A stretch of DNA of 64,000 bases from Nannocystis pusilla (GTDB taxonomy: Bacteria; Myxococcota_A; Polyangia; Nannocystales; Nannocystaceae). The DNA lies in NCBI RefSeq assembly GCF_020073745.1, contig NZ_JAIRAU010000011.1, positions 228,298 through 292,297 on the forward strand. Direction: 5' to 3'. Made by a program: the position numbers and the translations under genes. Positions within the stretch are counted from its first letter, which is position 1; every line of letters begins with the position of its first letter. The notes beneath the pieces are model-generated. The model had not been told where the DNA came from. It saw only the letters and a program-made list of their open reading frames with translations, and did not search any database. Shown piece after piece: positions 52,250 through 61,686 of this stretch.

Positions 52250-55200
52250 ATGACCTCGCCCCCTCCGTACACCATCACGAGCTCTCTCTCCCACGGCGGC
52301 AGAGCCGTCGTCTATCGCGCGATCAGGAACGCCGACGGCTGCCCCGTCGTGATCAAGGTGCTCGATCCGCGGCGCCGCCGACCGCAGGACCTCGAGCAGC
52401 TCAAGCACGAATTCGAGATCGGCACGCGGCTCGCCTCCCCGGCCGTCGTCAAGCCGCTCGCCCTCGAGACGTACGAGGGCATGCCGGCCCTCGTCCTGGA
52501 GGACTTCGGGGGAGTGGCGCTCGACGCCTTGCTCGGCGCGCCGATGGCGGTGGACCGCTTTCTCTCGCTGGCGATCGGCATCGCGCGGGCCGTCGCGGAC
52601 GTCCACCGGCGGGACGTCGTCCACCGGGACCTCAAGCCCGCCAACATCCTCGTCAATCCCGCGACGAGCGAGGTCAAGCTCGCCGACTTCGGGCTCGCGT
52701 CCCGCCTCCCGCGCGAGCAGCAGCCCGTGCGCCTCATCGAGGGTTCGTTGCCCTACCTGTCGCCGGAACAGACGGGACGAATGAACCGGGCGATCGACAA
52801 CCGCGCCGATCTCTACTCTCTCGGCGTCACCTTCTATCAGATGCTCACCGGAGAGCTCCCCTTCGCCGCGGAAGATCCGCTGGAGTGGGTCCATTGTCAC
52901 GTGGCCCGCGCTCCTCCGTCCCCCGCCGAGCTCGTCCCCGGGCTGCCCGAGCCCCTCACGCGCGTCGTGCTCAAGCTCCTCGCCAAGACGCCCGAGGAGC
53001 GCTACCAGAGCGCCGGCGGTCTCGCGGCCGATCTGGAGCGCTGCCGGACCCAGTGGCAGGCGTGCCGGCGGATCGAGCCGTTCCCGCTCGGTCGCGACGA
53101 CGTCTCGGACCGCTTGCTGATCCCGCACAAGCTCTACGGACGCGAGCGGGAGACCGCCGCGCTGCTGGCCGCATTCGACGCCGTGGCGGCGACGGGCGCG
53201 TCGGCGCTGGTGACCGTGTCCGGCTATTCGGGGGTCGGCAAGAGCGCCCTGGTCACGGCCTTGCACAAGCCCATCGTCGAAAAGCGCGGGTATTTCATCG
53301 CCGGCAAGTTCGACCAGTACAAACGCGACATCCCCTACGCCACGCTGGCCCAGGCCTTCCAGGGTCTGGTCCGCCAGATCCTGGGCGAGAGCGAGGCGAG
53401 GATCGGGCGCTGGCGAGACGCCCTGCGCGAGGCGCTGGGCGCGAGCGGTCAGCTCATGGTGAACCTCGTCCCCGAGCTCGAGCTCGTGATCGGGCCCCAG
53501 CCCGAGGTCGAGGAGCTGCCGCCCCAGGAGGCGCAGCACCGGTTTCAGACGGTGTTCCGGCGGCTCATCGGCGTGTTCGCCCGGGCCGCGCATCCGCTGG
53601 TGCTCTTCCTCGACGACCTGCAATGGTTGGACGCCGGGACGCTGGCCCTGCTCGCCGATCTGGCGACCCACCCGGACGTGCATCACCTCCTCCTGGTCGG
53701 GGCCTACCGCGACAACGAGGTCGACCGCAGCCACCCGCTGACGCGCAGCCTCGCGGCGATCCGCGAGGCGGGCGGCATGGTGCGAGAGATCGTCCTGGCC
53801 CCGCTGGCCCTGGAAGACGTCGAGCGGCTCGTCGCCGACGCGCTCCACGGTCCGCCCGAGCGGGCCCGGCCGCTCTCGCGCCTGGTGTTCGAGAAGACCG
53901 GCGGCAACCCGTTCTTCACCATCCAGTTCCTGACGACCCTCGCCGAGGAGAAGCTCCTGCGCTTCGACCCCGGCATCGGCGCCTGGACCTGGGCCCTGCC
54001 GCGCATCCACGCCAAGGGCTACACCGACAACGTCGTCGACCTGATGCTGGCCAAGCTCGCTCGCCTGCCGGAGGACACGCAGGGCGCCCTGAAACAGTTC
54101 GCCTGCCTGGGAAACACCGTCGACTTCAAGACCCTCGGCCTCGTGCTCGAGCGGCCGGCGGAGGCGATCCACGCCGCCTTCTGGGCCGCCGTGCGGGCGG
54201 GCCTCGTGTTCCGCCAGGACGAGGGCTACATCTTCCTCCACGACCGGGTTCAGGAGGCCGCCTATTCGCTGATCCCCGAAGCATCGCGCGCCGAGACCCA
54301 CCTGCGCATCGGCCGGATCCTGGCCTCGCGGCTGACGCCTGACGAGATCGCCGAGAAGATCTTCGATGTCGTCAATCAGCTCAATCGCGGCAGCGACCTG
54401 GTCGAATCACAAGAGGAGCGGGAGCGGATCGCCGGGCTCAATCTCATGGCCGGCAAACGCGCCAGGAAGGCGACGGCCTATGCATCGGCCCTGACCTACC
54501 TCGCCGCCGGCGCGGCGCTGCTCCCCCAGGACCGCTGGGAGCGCCTGTACGGGCTCACCTTCGCGCTGGAGCTCCACCGGGCGGAATGCGAGTTCCTGAC
54601 CGGCGCGCTCGAGGCCGCGGAGCAGCGGCTGGCGATGCTCCGGGGTCGGGCCGAAACCGTCGTCGACCAGGCGGCCGTCGCCTGCGTGCGCCTGGATGTG
54701 TACATGAACCTCGATCGGAGCGACCGCGCCGTCGCCGTCGCCCTCGATTACCTCCGCCATGTGGGCGTCGACTGGTCGCCGCATCCCACGGAGGAGGAGG
54801 CGCGACGCGAATACGAGCAGCTCTGGTCCCGGCTCGGGAAGCGCGCGATCGAGGCGCTCATCGACCTGCCCTTGATGACCGACCCCGCATCCCTCGCTAC
54901 TCTGGATGTCCTGACCAAAGTCGCCTCGCCTGCGATCCTCACGGATGTGCGGCTGTTCGCCCTGGTCGCCTGCAGGGCCGCGAATCTCAGCCTCGAGCGC
55001 GGCAACAGCGATGGTTCGTGCCTCGCATATCCCAACGTCGGCATGGTCGCCGGGCCGCTCTTCGGTCACCCCGCGGCTGGATTCCGCTTCGGCCAGCTCG
55101 GCTACGAACTGGCCGAACGACGCGGCCTGAAGCGCTTCCAGCCCAGGATCTACATGGTCTTCGGGACGATGATCATGCCGTGGATGAGGCACGTCCGGGC

Positions 55201-57865
55201 CGGCCGGGACCTGGCGCGTCGCGCGTTCGAGACGGCGAACGAGACCGGAGACGTCACCTTCGCCGCGTTCGCCTGCTACCAGCTGAACAGCATCAGGCTC
55301 ACGGCCGGAGATCCGCTGGTCGAGGTGCAACGCGAGGCCGAAAACGGCCTGGCATTCGTGCAGAAGGTGCGGTTCGGCTTCGCCGCGGACATCGTCGCCA
55401 CGCAGCTGCAGTTCGTCCGGATGCTGCGCGGCGCGACGCCGACGTTCGGCTCCTTCGACGACGGGCAGTTCGACGAGCGCCGGTTCGAGCGCCATTTGGC
55501 CAGCAACCCGGCGCTCGCGCAGGCCGAGTGCCGCTACTGGATCGAGAAGCTGCAGGCGCGCTTCCTCGCCGGCGATCCTGAAGCCGCCCTCGCGGCCGCG
55601 CCGCGAGCGCGACGGTTGCTCTGGACATTGCCGTCATTCATCGAGACGGCCGACTATCACTTTTACGACGCGCTGTCCCACGCCGCCGCCGGCGCCGCCG
55701 CGGCGGCCGGCCAGCGGCAACAGCATGTCGAAGCGCTGGCCGCCCACCACGAACAGCTCGAACGATGGGCTCAGCACTGCCCGGAGAACTTCGAGAACCG
55801 CGCGGCGCTGGTGGGCGCGGAGCTCGCCCGCATCTCCGGCCGCGACCTCGAGGCCATGCACCTCTACGAGCGGGCCATCCGCTCGGCCCACGACGCCGGC
55901 TTGGTGCAGAACGAGGCGCTGGCCGACGAGCTGGCCGGCCGCTTCTATCTCGACCGCGGCCTCGACAGGAACGGCCTCGCCCATCTCCGCGACGCACGCG
56001 CCTGTTATGCCCTGTGGGGGGCCGACGGCAAGGTCAAGCAGCTCGACCGACAGCATCCTCGCCTCTTCGAGCCGAGGACCCTCGCGCCCACCGCCACCGT
56101 CGCGGTCCGCCCGGTGGAGCTCGACCTCTGGTCGGTGACCAAGGCCTCGCAGACCATCTCGAGCGAGATCGTCCTCGACAAGCTGGTGCGCACGCTGCTC
56201 TCGATCGTGCTCGAGCAGGGCGGCGCGCAGCGGGCTTGCCTCGTCCTGTGCCGGGGCGAGAGCCTCTCGATCGAGGCGGAGGCGATCCTCGAACCCAGGG
56301 GAGTGATGACGACCGTCCTCGAGCCCATGCCCGTGGATGGTTCCCAGCGGATCCCCGCGTCCGTCGCCCACTATGCGCACCGGACGAAGGAGCGCGTCAT
56401 CCTGAGCGACGCGGCCGCCGACGCCGACAAGCTCGCCGGCGACGACTACTTCGACCGGCACCGACCCAAGTCGATCCTCTGCCTGCCGATCCTGCGGCAG
56501 GCCGAGGTGGTCGGCCTGCTCTACCTCGAGAACAACCTCCTCGCCGGCGCCTTCACGCCCGATCGGCTCGTCGCGCTCTCGCTGTGCGCCACGCAGGCGG
56601 CCATCTCCCTCGAGAACGCGTTGCTCCTGCAGCGCGCCGCCTTTTTGGTCGAGGCCGGGAAGATCCTCTCCGCCTCCCTCGATTACGAGCAGACGTTCGA
56701 CCGCCTCGGGCGGCTGTGCGTGCGCTCGTTCTGCGACTTCTGCCTGATCGACATCGTCGAGGCCGGGGCGATCCAGCGCGTCTCCGGGGCCCACAAGGAT
56801 CCCGCGAAGGAGCGGTTGCTCGAGGAGCTCGAGCGGCGGTATCCCCCTCGCTGGGACTCGCCCCACCCGGCAGCCGTGGTCCTCAGGACGGGTGCGCCGC
56901 TCCTGTTCCCCCGGCTCCCCGACGAGCGCATGCGAACGACCACCGTGGACGCCGAGCACAAGCGGTTGCTCCGCGAGCTGGGAGCGCAGAGCGCCATGGT
57001 GGTCCCGCTCGTGGCGCGCGGGGAGACGCTCGGAGTGCTGACCCTCGTCTCGGCCGTCCCGGGCCGCTACGGCCGCGCCGATCTCGAGCTGGCGGAGGAA
57101 GCAGCGTGCCGCGCCGCGACCGCGATCGACAACGCACGCCTCTACCGCGCCTCCCAGGAGGCCGTCCGCGCCCGCAGCGAGTTCCTCACCGTCGCTTCCC
57201 ACGAGCTGCACACGCCGATGACCTCGCTCATGCTCGCGCTCGAGTCGTTGCGCCGGGCGACGCTCTCGGGCCGGCCCTTCGATCCGCAGACCATCGACAG
57301 GCTGGTCGTGCTCGCCGAGCGGCAGGGAGCCCGGATGACCAGGCTCACCAACGATCTGCTCGACGTCTCGCGGATGGAGGCGGGGCCGCTGGCGCTGGAG
57401 CTCGCGGACGTCGACCTCGTCGCCCTCGTCCGCGAGGTGGCCGAGCGCTTCGAGATGGACCTCGCGCGCGCCCGCTGCCCGCTGTCGATCGACAGCGGGG
57501 CTCCCGTCGTGGGGAGATGGGATCGCGAGCGGCTCGACCGCGTCGTGACCAACCTGCTCGCCAATGCCATCAAGTTCGGGGCCGGCGCCCCGATCGAGCT
57601 GTTCGTCCGCGGGGAAGGCGGCGTGGCGCAGCTCGCGGTCCGGGATCACGGCATCGGCGTCGCTCCGGAGCAGCGCGAGCGGATCTTCGGCCGCTTCGAG
57701 CGTGCGGTGTCGGAGAAGCACTACGGGGGCCTGGGCCTCGGGCTGTACCTCAGCCGCAGGCTCGTCGAGGCGCACGGCGGCTCGATCCGTTGCGACAGCC
57801 TCCCGGGCGCCGGGGCCACGTTCATCGTCGAGCTCCCGGTCGCCGTCGCCGGTGAGTCGCCGTGA
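52250..57865 (+). CDS. Trifunctional Ser/Thr kinase-AAA ATPase-GAF-histidine kinase
   Basis: A 1871-residue multidomain signalling protein from ATG 52250. Residues 5-265 are a Hanks-type kinase (VVIKVL lysine, [40 protein letters not shown]). Residues 300-620 are an AAA/STAND-type ATPase (GYSGVGKSALV Walker A, LVLFLDDLQWLD Walker B), followed by a ~600-residue helical TPR-like region. Two GAF domains follow (about 1290-1450 and 1460-1620). The C-terminus is a histidine kinase with SHELHTP (His1651; the usual Arg is His), NLLANAIKFG and GLGLGLYLSRRL. Residue Ser/Thr and His phosphorylation are thus combined in one chain. The input signal is unknown. Confidence 0.93.
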   Translation: MTSPPPYTITSSLSHGGRAVVYRAIRNADGCPVVIKVLDPRRRRPQDLEQLKHEFEIGTRLASPAVVKPLALETYEGMPALVLEDFGGVALDALLGAPMAVDRFLSLAIGIARAVADVHRRDVVHRDLKPANILVNPATSEVKLADFGLASRLPREQQPVRLIEGSLPYLSPEQTGRMNRAIDNRADLYSLGVTFYQMLTGELPFAAEDPLEWVHCHVARAPPSPAELVPGLPEPLTRVVLKLLAKTPEERYQSAGGLAADLERCRTQWQACRRIEPFPLGRDDVSDRLLIPHKLYGRERETAALLAAFDAVAATGASALVTVSGYSGVGKSALVTALHKPIVEKRGYFIAGKFDQYKRDIPYATLAQAFQGLVRQILGESEARIGRWRDALREALGASGQLMVNLVPELELVIGPQPEVEELPPQEAQHRFQTVFRRLIGVFARAAHPLVLFLDDLQWLDAGTLALLADLATHPDVHHLLLVGAYRDNEVDRSHPLTRSLAAIREAGGMVREIVLAPLALEDVERLVADALHGPPERARPLSRLVFEKTGGNPFFTIQFLTTLAEEKLLRFDPGIGAWTWALPRIHAKGYTDNVVDLMLAKLARLPEDTQGALKQFACLGNTVDFKTLGLVLERPAEAIHAAFWAAVRAGLVFRQDEGYIFLHDRVQEAAYSLIPEASRAETHLRIGRILASRLTPDEIAEKIFDVVNQLNRGSDLVESQEERERIAGLNLMAGKRARKATAYASALTYLAAGAALLPQDRWERLYGLTFALELHRAECEFLTGALEAAEQRLAMLRGRAETVVDQAAVACVRLDVYMNLDRSDRAVAVALDYLRHVGVDWSPHPTEEEARREYEQLWSRLGKRAIEALIDLPLMTDPASLATLDVLTKVASPAILTDVRLFALVACRAANLSLERGNSDGSCLAYPNVGMVAGPLFGHPAAGFRFGQLGYELAERRGLKRFQPRIYMVFGTMIMPWMRHVRAGRDLARRAFETANETGDVTFAAFACYQLNSIRLTAGDPLVEVQREAENGLAFVQKVRFGFAADIVATQLQFVRMLRGATPTFGSFDDGQFDERRFERHLASNPALAQAECRYWIEKLQARFLAGDPEAALAAAPRARRLLWTLPSFIETADYHFYDALSHAAAGAAAAAGQRQQHVEALAAHHEQLERWAQHCPENFENRAALVGAELARISGRDLEAMHLYERAIRSAHDAGLVQNEALADELAGRFYLDRGLDRNGLAHLRDARACYALWGADGKVKQLDRQHPRLFEPRTLAPTATVAVRPVELDLWSVTKASQTISSEIVLDKLVRTLLSIVLEQGGAQRACLVLCRGESLSIEAEAILEPRGVMTTVLEPMPVDGSQRIPASVAHYAHRTKERVILSDAAADADKLAGDDYFDRHRPKSILCLPILRQAEVVGLLYLENNLLAGAFTPDRLVALSLCATQAAISLENALLLQRAAFLVEAGKILSASLDYEQTFDRLGRLCVRSFCDFCLIDIVEAGAIQRVSGAHKDPAKERLLEELERRYPPRWDSPHPAAVVLRTGAPLLFPRLPDERMRTTTVDAEHKRLLRELGAQSAMVVPLVARGETLGVLTLVSAVPGRYGRADLELAEEAACRAATAIDNARLYRASQEAVRARSEFLTVASHELHTPMTSLMLALESLRRATLSGRPFDPQTIDRLVVLAERQGARMTRLTNDLLDVSRMEAGPLALELADVDLVALVREVAERFEMDLARARCPLSIDSGAPVVGRWDRERLDRVVTNLLANAIKFGAGAPIELFVRGEGGVAQLAVRDHGIGVAPEQRERIFGRFERAVSEKHYGGLGLGLYLSRRLVEAHGGSIRCDSLPGAGATFIVELPVAVAGESP

Positions 57866-57876
57866 GGGCGCGCCCG

Positions 57877-57913
57877 CACATGATCACGAAGACATGTCTC
57901 ATTCGACATGTCC
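57877..57913 (+). repeat. 14-bp-period palindromic repeat between convergent genes
   Basis: CATG cores lie at 57879, 57893 and 57907, exactly 14 bp apart. The stretch 57891-57912 (GACATGTCTCATTCGACATGTC) matches the array at 17898-17919 except for one base. It lies between two stops, at 57865 and 57928. Confidence 0.8.
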
Positions 57914-57927
57914 CCACACTCCTGTGA

Positions 57928-59808
57928 TCAATCGCCGCGCCGCCGCGACCACAGCACCAGCCCCCCCGCGATCGCCAGCGCCACCACCGCCCCGAGCCGT
58001 CCCTCCCCCGGCAGCGGGAACAGCAGCCGCACCGACCCGTAGAGCGCGAGGTACAGCCCCAGCCCCTCCCGCACCACGCGGCCGAGCCCGCGCGCGAGCT
58101 CGCGCCGCGACGCGCGAGGTTCCTCGCCGAGCGCCGTCGCGGTGCGGCCCCAGAAGCCGGGCGGGCGCACCCGGCGGTAGAACTCGGCCAGCACCGCCGG
58201 CTCCGCCCGCGGGGTGCACAGCGCGACGCCCACCGTGATGCCGGTCGACGCGATCGCCATCAGCGACAGGCGCAGCGGCACCTCGTCGCAGTGGAGCAGC
58301 AGCACCGGCGCGAGCACCAGGCTGGCGGCGATCGCCGCGAACTCGCTCCACACGTTGATCCGCTCCCACGTCCACCGCAGCAGCAGCACCGCGCCGATGC
58401 CGGCGCCGAACAGCAGGCTCATGTGCCAGGCCGCCTGGATCGATCCGATCCGCGCCGCCAGCGTCAACGCGACGACCACCAGCGCCACGTTGGCCGCGCG
58501 CGCCACCCACACCAGCTCGCGCCCCGACGGCTTGCGCCCGCGCAGCGCCTCGCACCACAGCCGGCCGTAGACGTCGTGACTCCAGTAGCTCGCGCCCCAG
58601 TTGAGGTGCGTGTCGATCGTCGACGCCAGCGCCGCCAGCATCGCCACCAGCATGAGCCCGCGCGCCCCGGGCGACAGCAGCAGGTCGATGCCCTGCACGA
58701 ACGTCTGCTCGCGCGCCGCCACGTCGACCGCCCCGGGCCCGGGCGGCACGATCACCAGCAGCCCCAGCGCCACGATCACCCACGGCAGGCTGCGCAGCAC
58801 GATCTGCAGCCACGCGAACATCACGCCGGCGCGGCGCGCCTCGGCCTCGTCGGTGCAGGCCATGCAGCGCTGGGCCAGGTAGCCGGTCCCGTCGGAGCTG
58901 GCCTGGAACAGCCACGGCAGCGCCAGCACCACCAGCAGCGCCGGGCCCAGCTCACTACCTGGCCCGAGGGACAGCCAGCGCTCCGCCTGCGCGGCCCCGT
59001 GACGGGCCACCAGCGCGTCGACGATCCCGCCCGGCCCGCCGAGGTCGACCAGCACCACGCCGGCGTAGATCACCGTGCCGACGATCATGATCGCCAGCTG
59101 GGCGATGTCGGTGGCGACGACCGCCCGCAGCCCGCCGGTCATCGAATAGAGCGCGGTGAAGCCCATCAGCACGACGACGCTGATCAGCGCGTCGGCGCCG
59201 GCGACCTCCGGCGCCACCGTGCTGCTCGCCACGAACCCGCCGGCGAACTCGCCGACCGCCCGCGCGAGCGGATCGATGAAGCCCGCCGGCAGCCACGCGT
59301 GCCACGGCAAGAACACCTCGGTGAAGCGCACCGCGCCGACCAGCACCATCGCCAGCGCCGCGCTGTTGAGCACCCCGCCGTAGTAGAGCGCCTTGCAGGC
59401 GCGCAGCGCCAGCGAGCCGCGGCCGCCGTAGCGCTGCTCGACCAGCTCCGCGTCGGTCAGCACCCCCGCGCGCCGCCACGGCCCCGCGAACACGTGCGCC
59501 AGCAGCAGGAACGACAGCCCGTAGATCCACAGCAGCCACAGCGCCCCGAGGCCCCCGAGCGCCACCAGGCCCGTGACGAGCAGCGGCGTGTCGGCCGCGA
59601 ATTGCGTCGCCGCCATGCTCGCGCCGGCCTGCCAGCCGCGCAGCGTGCGACCGGCGAGGAAGTACTCGCCGAGATCGCGCGAGGCCAAGCGCCGCGCCCG
59701 CAGGCCTGCGTTCACCGAGTAGGCGACGAAGGCCAGGACGAGGACGAGGTCGAGCACGCGCCGCGAGGTTTGGTCCGGGCCGGCCCCGGCGGCAACTGCC
59801 GCGTTCAC
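57928..59808 (-). CDS. Sodium:solute symporter family transporter
   Basis: About 626 residues; GTG 59808 is chosen because the open frame further upstream (to 59898) encodes a polar Arg-rich stretch. At least 12 hydrophobic segments are visible. SSS-family hallmarks are ASRDLGEYFLAGRTLRGW after the first helix, GASMAATQFAADTPLL, SMTGGLRAVVATDIAQL, and LAALASTIDTHLNWGASYWSHD in the centre. It couples Na+ (or H+) entry to solute uptake in the cytoplasmic membrane; the substrate cannot be told. It is divergent from the serpin gene. Confidence 0.92.
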   Translation of the reverse strand: MNAAVAAGAGPDQTSRRVLDLVLVLAFVAYSVNAGLRARRLASRDLGEYFLAGRTLRGWQAGASMAATQFAADTPLLVTGLVALGGLGALWLLWIYGLSFLLLAHVFAGPWRRAGVLTDAELVEQRYGGRGSLALRACKALYYGGVLNSAALAMVLVGAVRFTEVFLPWHAWLPAGFIDPLARAVGEFAGGFVASSTVAPEVAGADALISVVVLMGFTALYSMTGGLRAVVATDIAQLAIMIVGTVIYAGVVLVDLGGPGGIVDALVARHGAAQAERWLSLGPGSELGPALLVVLALPWLFQASSDGTGYLAQRCMACTDEAEARRAGVMFAWLQIVLRSLPWVIVALGLLVIVPPGPGAVDVAAREQTFVQGIDLLLSPGARGLMLVAMLAALASTIDTHLNWGASYWSHDVYGRLWCEALRGRKPSGRELVWVARAANVALVVVALTLAARIGSIQAAWHMSLLFGAGIGAVLLLRWTWERINVWSEFAAIAASLVLAPVLLLHCDEVPLRLSLMAIASTGITVGVALCTPRAEPAVLAEFYRRVRPPGFWGRTATALGEEPRASRRELARGLGRVVREGLGLYLALYGSVRLLFPLPGEGRLGAVVALAIAGGLVLWSRRRGD

Positions 59809-59939
59809 CCGCCGCGCGCGCAACGGGGGCGCACCGGTGAATGTTGGGTGTTGCCATTGTCTTCTGCTGCCCCCGACAGTGCCGGTGGCTCGCCGCACGC
59901 GCGCTCGTGCGCGGCGTTCTGCGGCAAGATGTCCGGGTG

Positions 59940-61277
59940 ATGTCGCAGCGAGCCCCTCGCATCCTCGTCGTCTGCCTCGCGTTCGCCGGTTGCGACACCG
60001 CGGCGAAGCCCGCGCCGGACACGGCCGTCAGTGCACCGGCCCCGACGCCTCCGCCCCCCGCCGAAAAAACCGCGCCGGCGCCCGCCCCCGTGAAAGCGGC
60101 CGAGCCTGCCGAGCCGCCGCCCCCGCCCCCGCGCGTCGCGACCGAGCTCAAGCCCGTCGTCGTCCGCAGCATCAACGAGCTGACCATCGACCTCCAGCGC
60201 AAGCTCGCCAAGCAGCCCGGCAACCTGCTCGTCTCCGGCATGAGCGTCGCCGTCGCGCTGGCCCAGGTGCACGCCGGCAGCGGCGGCGCCACGGCCAAGG
60301 AGCTGGCGAAGGTGCTGAACATCGATGCCCCCGCCGCCGACGGCCTGCACGCCGCCTTCGCCGGCATGCTGGCGCGCTGGACCCACCCCGACGGCAACAT
60401 CACCCTCACCGCCGCCAGCCGGCTGTTCGGCGAGCAGAGGTTCGCGTTCAAGCCCGAGTTCATCGACAGGACGCGCACCGTGTTCGCCGCGGCCCTCGAG
60501 CCGCTCGACCTCGCCGCCGGCGACCTCACGGCCGCGCGCGCGCGGATCAACGGCTGGATGCGCGATCGGACCGGCGACCACATCGACGAGGTCGTGCCCG
60601 CCGACGGGCTCGCCGCCACCACCCTGCTGCTCGCCGCCGACGCCGCCTACTTCAAGGCCGACTGGCAGGAGCCCTTCGACGCCTCCGCCACCACCGACCA
60701 GATGTTCCACGGCGTCGAGCACCGGCGACCGGTGCCGATGATGCACGCCGTGCAGCGCCTGCGCCTCGCCTTCGGCCTGGCCGGCAAGATCCGCGTGCTC
60801 GAGATCCCCTACAAGGGCGGCGAGTACAGCATGGTCATCCTCCTGCCCTCGAAGCGCGACGGCCTCAAGGCGATGGAGAAGAGCATCAGCGCCGCCAAGC
60901 TGCAGAGCTGGCTCGACGCCGCCAAGCCGATCTCGATCGACCTCAAGCTGCCGCGCTTCACCCTCGACAGCCACGTCGACCTCGGGCCGGCGCTGTTCAA
61001 GCTCGGCGCCGCCCGCGTGTTCGACCCCAAGAAGGCCGACCTGAGCGCCATGGCCGGCGAGAAGAAGCTCGCGCTGTCGGCCGTGCACCACCGGGCCCGG
61101 CTCGCGGTCGAGGAGCGCGGCTCCGAGGCCACCGGCGTGCCCGCGATCGAGATCGCGGTCGGCAACGCGCCGGCGCAGTCGATCCCCTTCGTCGTCGACC
61201 ACCCGTTCCTGTTCTACATCCGCGACACCCGCAGCGGCGCGCTGCTGTTCTACGGCCGCGTCACCGACCCCGCGTGA
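59940..61277 (+). CDS. Serpin-family protease inhibitor, lipoprotein
   Basis: 445 residues from ATG 59940. MSQRAPRILVVCLAFAGC is a lipoprotein signal with Cys18, followed by a ~60-residue Ala/Pro-rich spacer. Residues 75-445 are a full serpin fold: NLLVSGMSVAVALAQVHAG, LLLAADAAYFKADWQEPFD, the hinge EERGSEATGVP ahead of the reactive-centre loop, and the C-terminal signature VDHPFLFYIRDTRSGALLFYGRV. The hinge keeps small residues at some key positions, so inhibition of a serine or cysteine protease is plausible. Envelope-anchored serpins may guard against the cell's own or a rival's proteases (inference). A weak repeat-like motif (CATG at 61278 and 61294) follows the stop. Confidence 0.93.
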   Translation: MSQRAPRILVVCLAFAGCDTAAKPAPDTAVSAPAPTPPPPAEKTAPAPAPVKAAEPAEPPPPPPRVATELKPVVVRSINELTIDLQRKLAKQPGNLLVSGMSVAVALAQVHAGSGGATAKELAKVLNIDAPAADGLHAAFAGMLARWTHPDGNITLTAASRLFGEQRFAFKPEFIDRTRTVFAAALEPLDLAAGDLTAARARINGWMRDRTGDHIDEVVPADGLAATTLLLAADAAYFKADWQEPFDASATTDQMFHGVEHRRPVPMMHAVQRLRLAFGLAGKIRVLEIPYKGGEYSMVILLPSKRDGLKAMEKSISAAKLQSWLDAAKPISIDLKLPRFTLDSHVDLGPALFKLGAARVFDPKKADLSAMAGEKKLALSAVHHRARLAVEERGSEATGVPAIEIAVGNAPAQSIPFVVDHPFLFYIRDTRSGALLFYGRVTDPA

Positions 61278-61374
61278 CATGCGAGCGGGCGCACATGCCC
61301 GGCCTTCGATCGGTCGGGTGCGTCCGGGCGCCGCACCCGCGTTTTCGCCGCAGGACCCGTGCTAGCTTGCCGCC

Positions 61375-61686
61375 ATGGTCGACACGCCGTGTATGCAATG
61401 CACCCGCTGTCAGCGCGCCGTGGCGGTCGAATACGAGAACTCGCCGGCCGCGCGGCGGTGGTGGAAGCTGTACTTCACCGTCCCGCTGTTCCTGCTCCCC
61501 GCCTCGCCGTTCCTCGCCGCCGACTTCGCCGTCTGCCTGCCGTTGATGATGGCCTACATGGTCGGCGTCGGCCCGGTGCTAGCGATCGTGCGCGAGCAGC
61601 CGACCTGCGGCGAATGTGGCGCGCTGATCCTGCAGGCGGAACAGGCGGGCCGGCCCGCGCGTTCACGCGCCGAATGCGTGCCCTGA
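61375..61686 (+). CDS. Small membrane protein with zinc-ribbon cysteines
   Basis: 103 residues from ATG 61375. CMQCTRCQRA near the N-terminus and CGECGA near the C-terminus form a split zinc ribbon around a hydrophobic hairpin (about residues 33-75, FTVPLFLLPASPFLAADFAVCLPLMMAYMV with helix-breaking prolines). It overlaps the start of the next gene by 13 bases in another frame, so the two are probably cotranslated. Function unknown. Confidence 0.65.
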   Translation: MVDTPCMQCTRCQRAVAVEYENSPAARRWWKLYFTVPLFLLPASPFLAADFAVCLPLMMAYMVGVGPVLAIVREQPTCGECGALILQAEQAGRPARSRAECVP

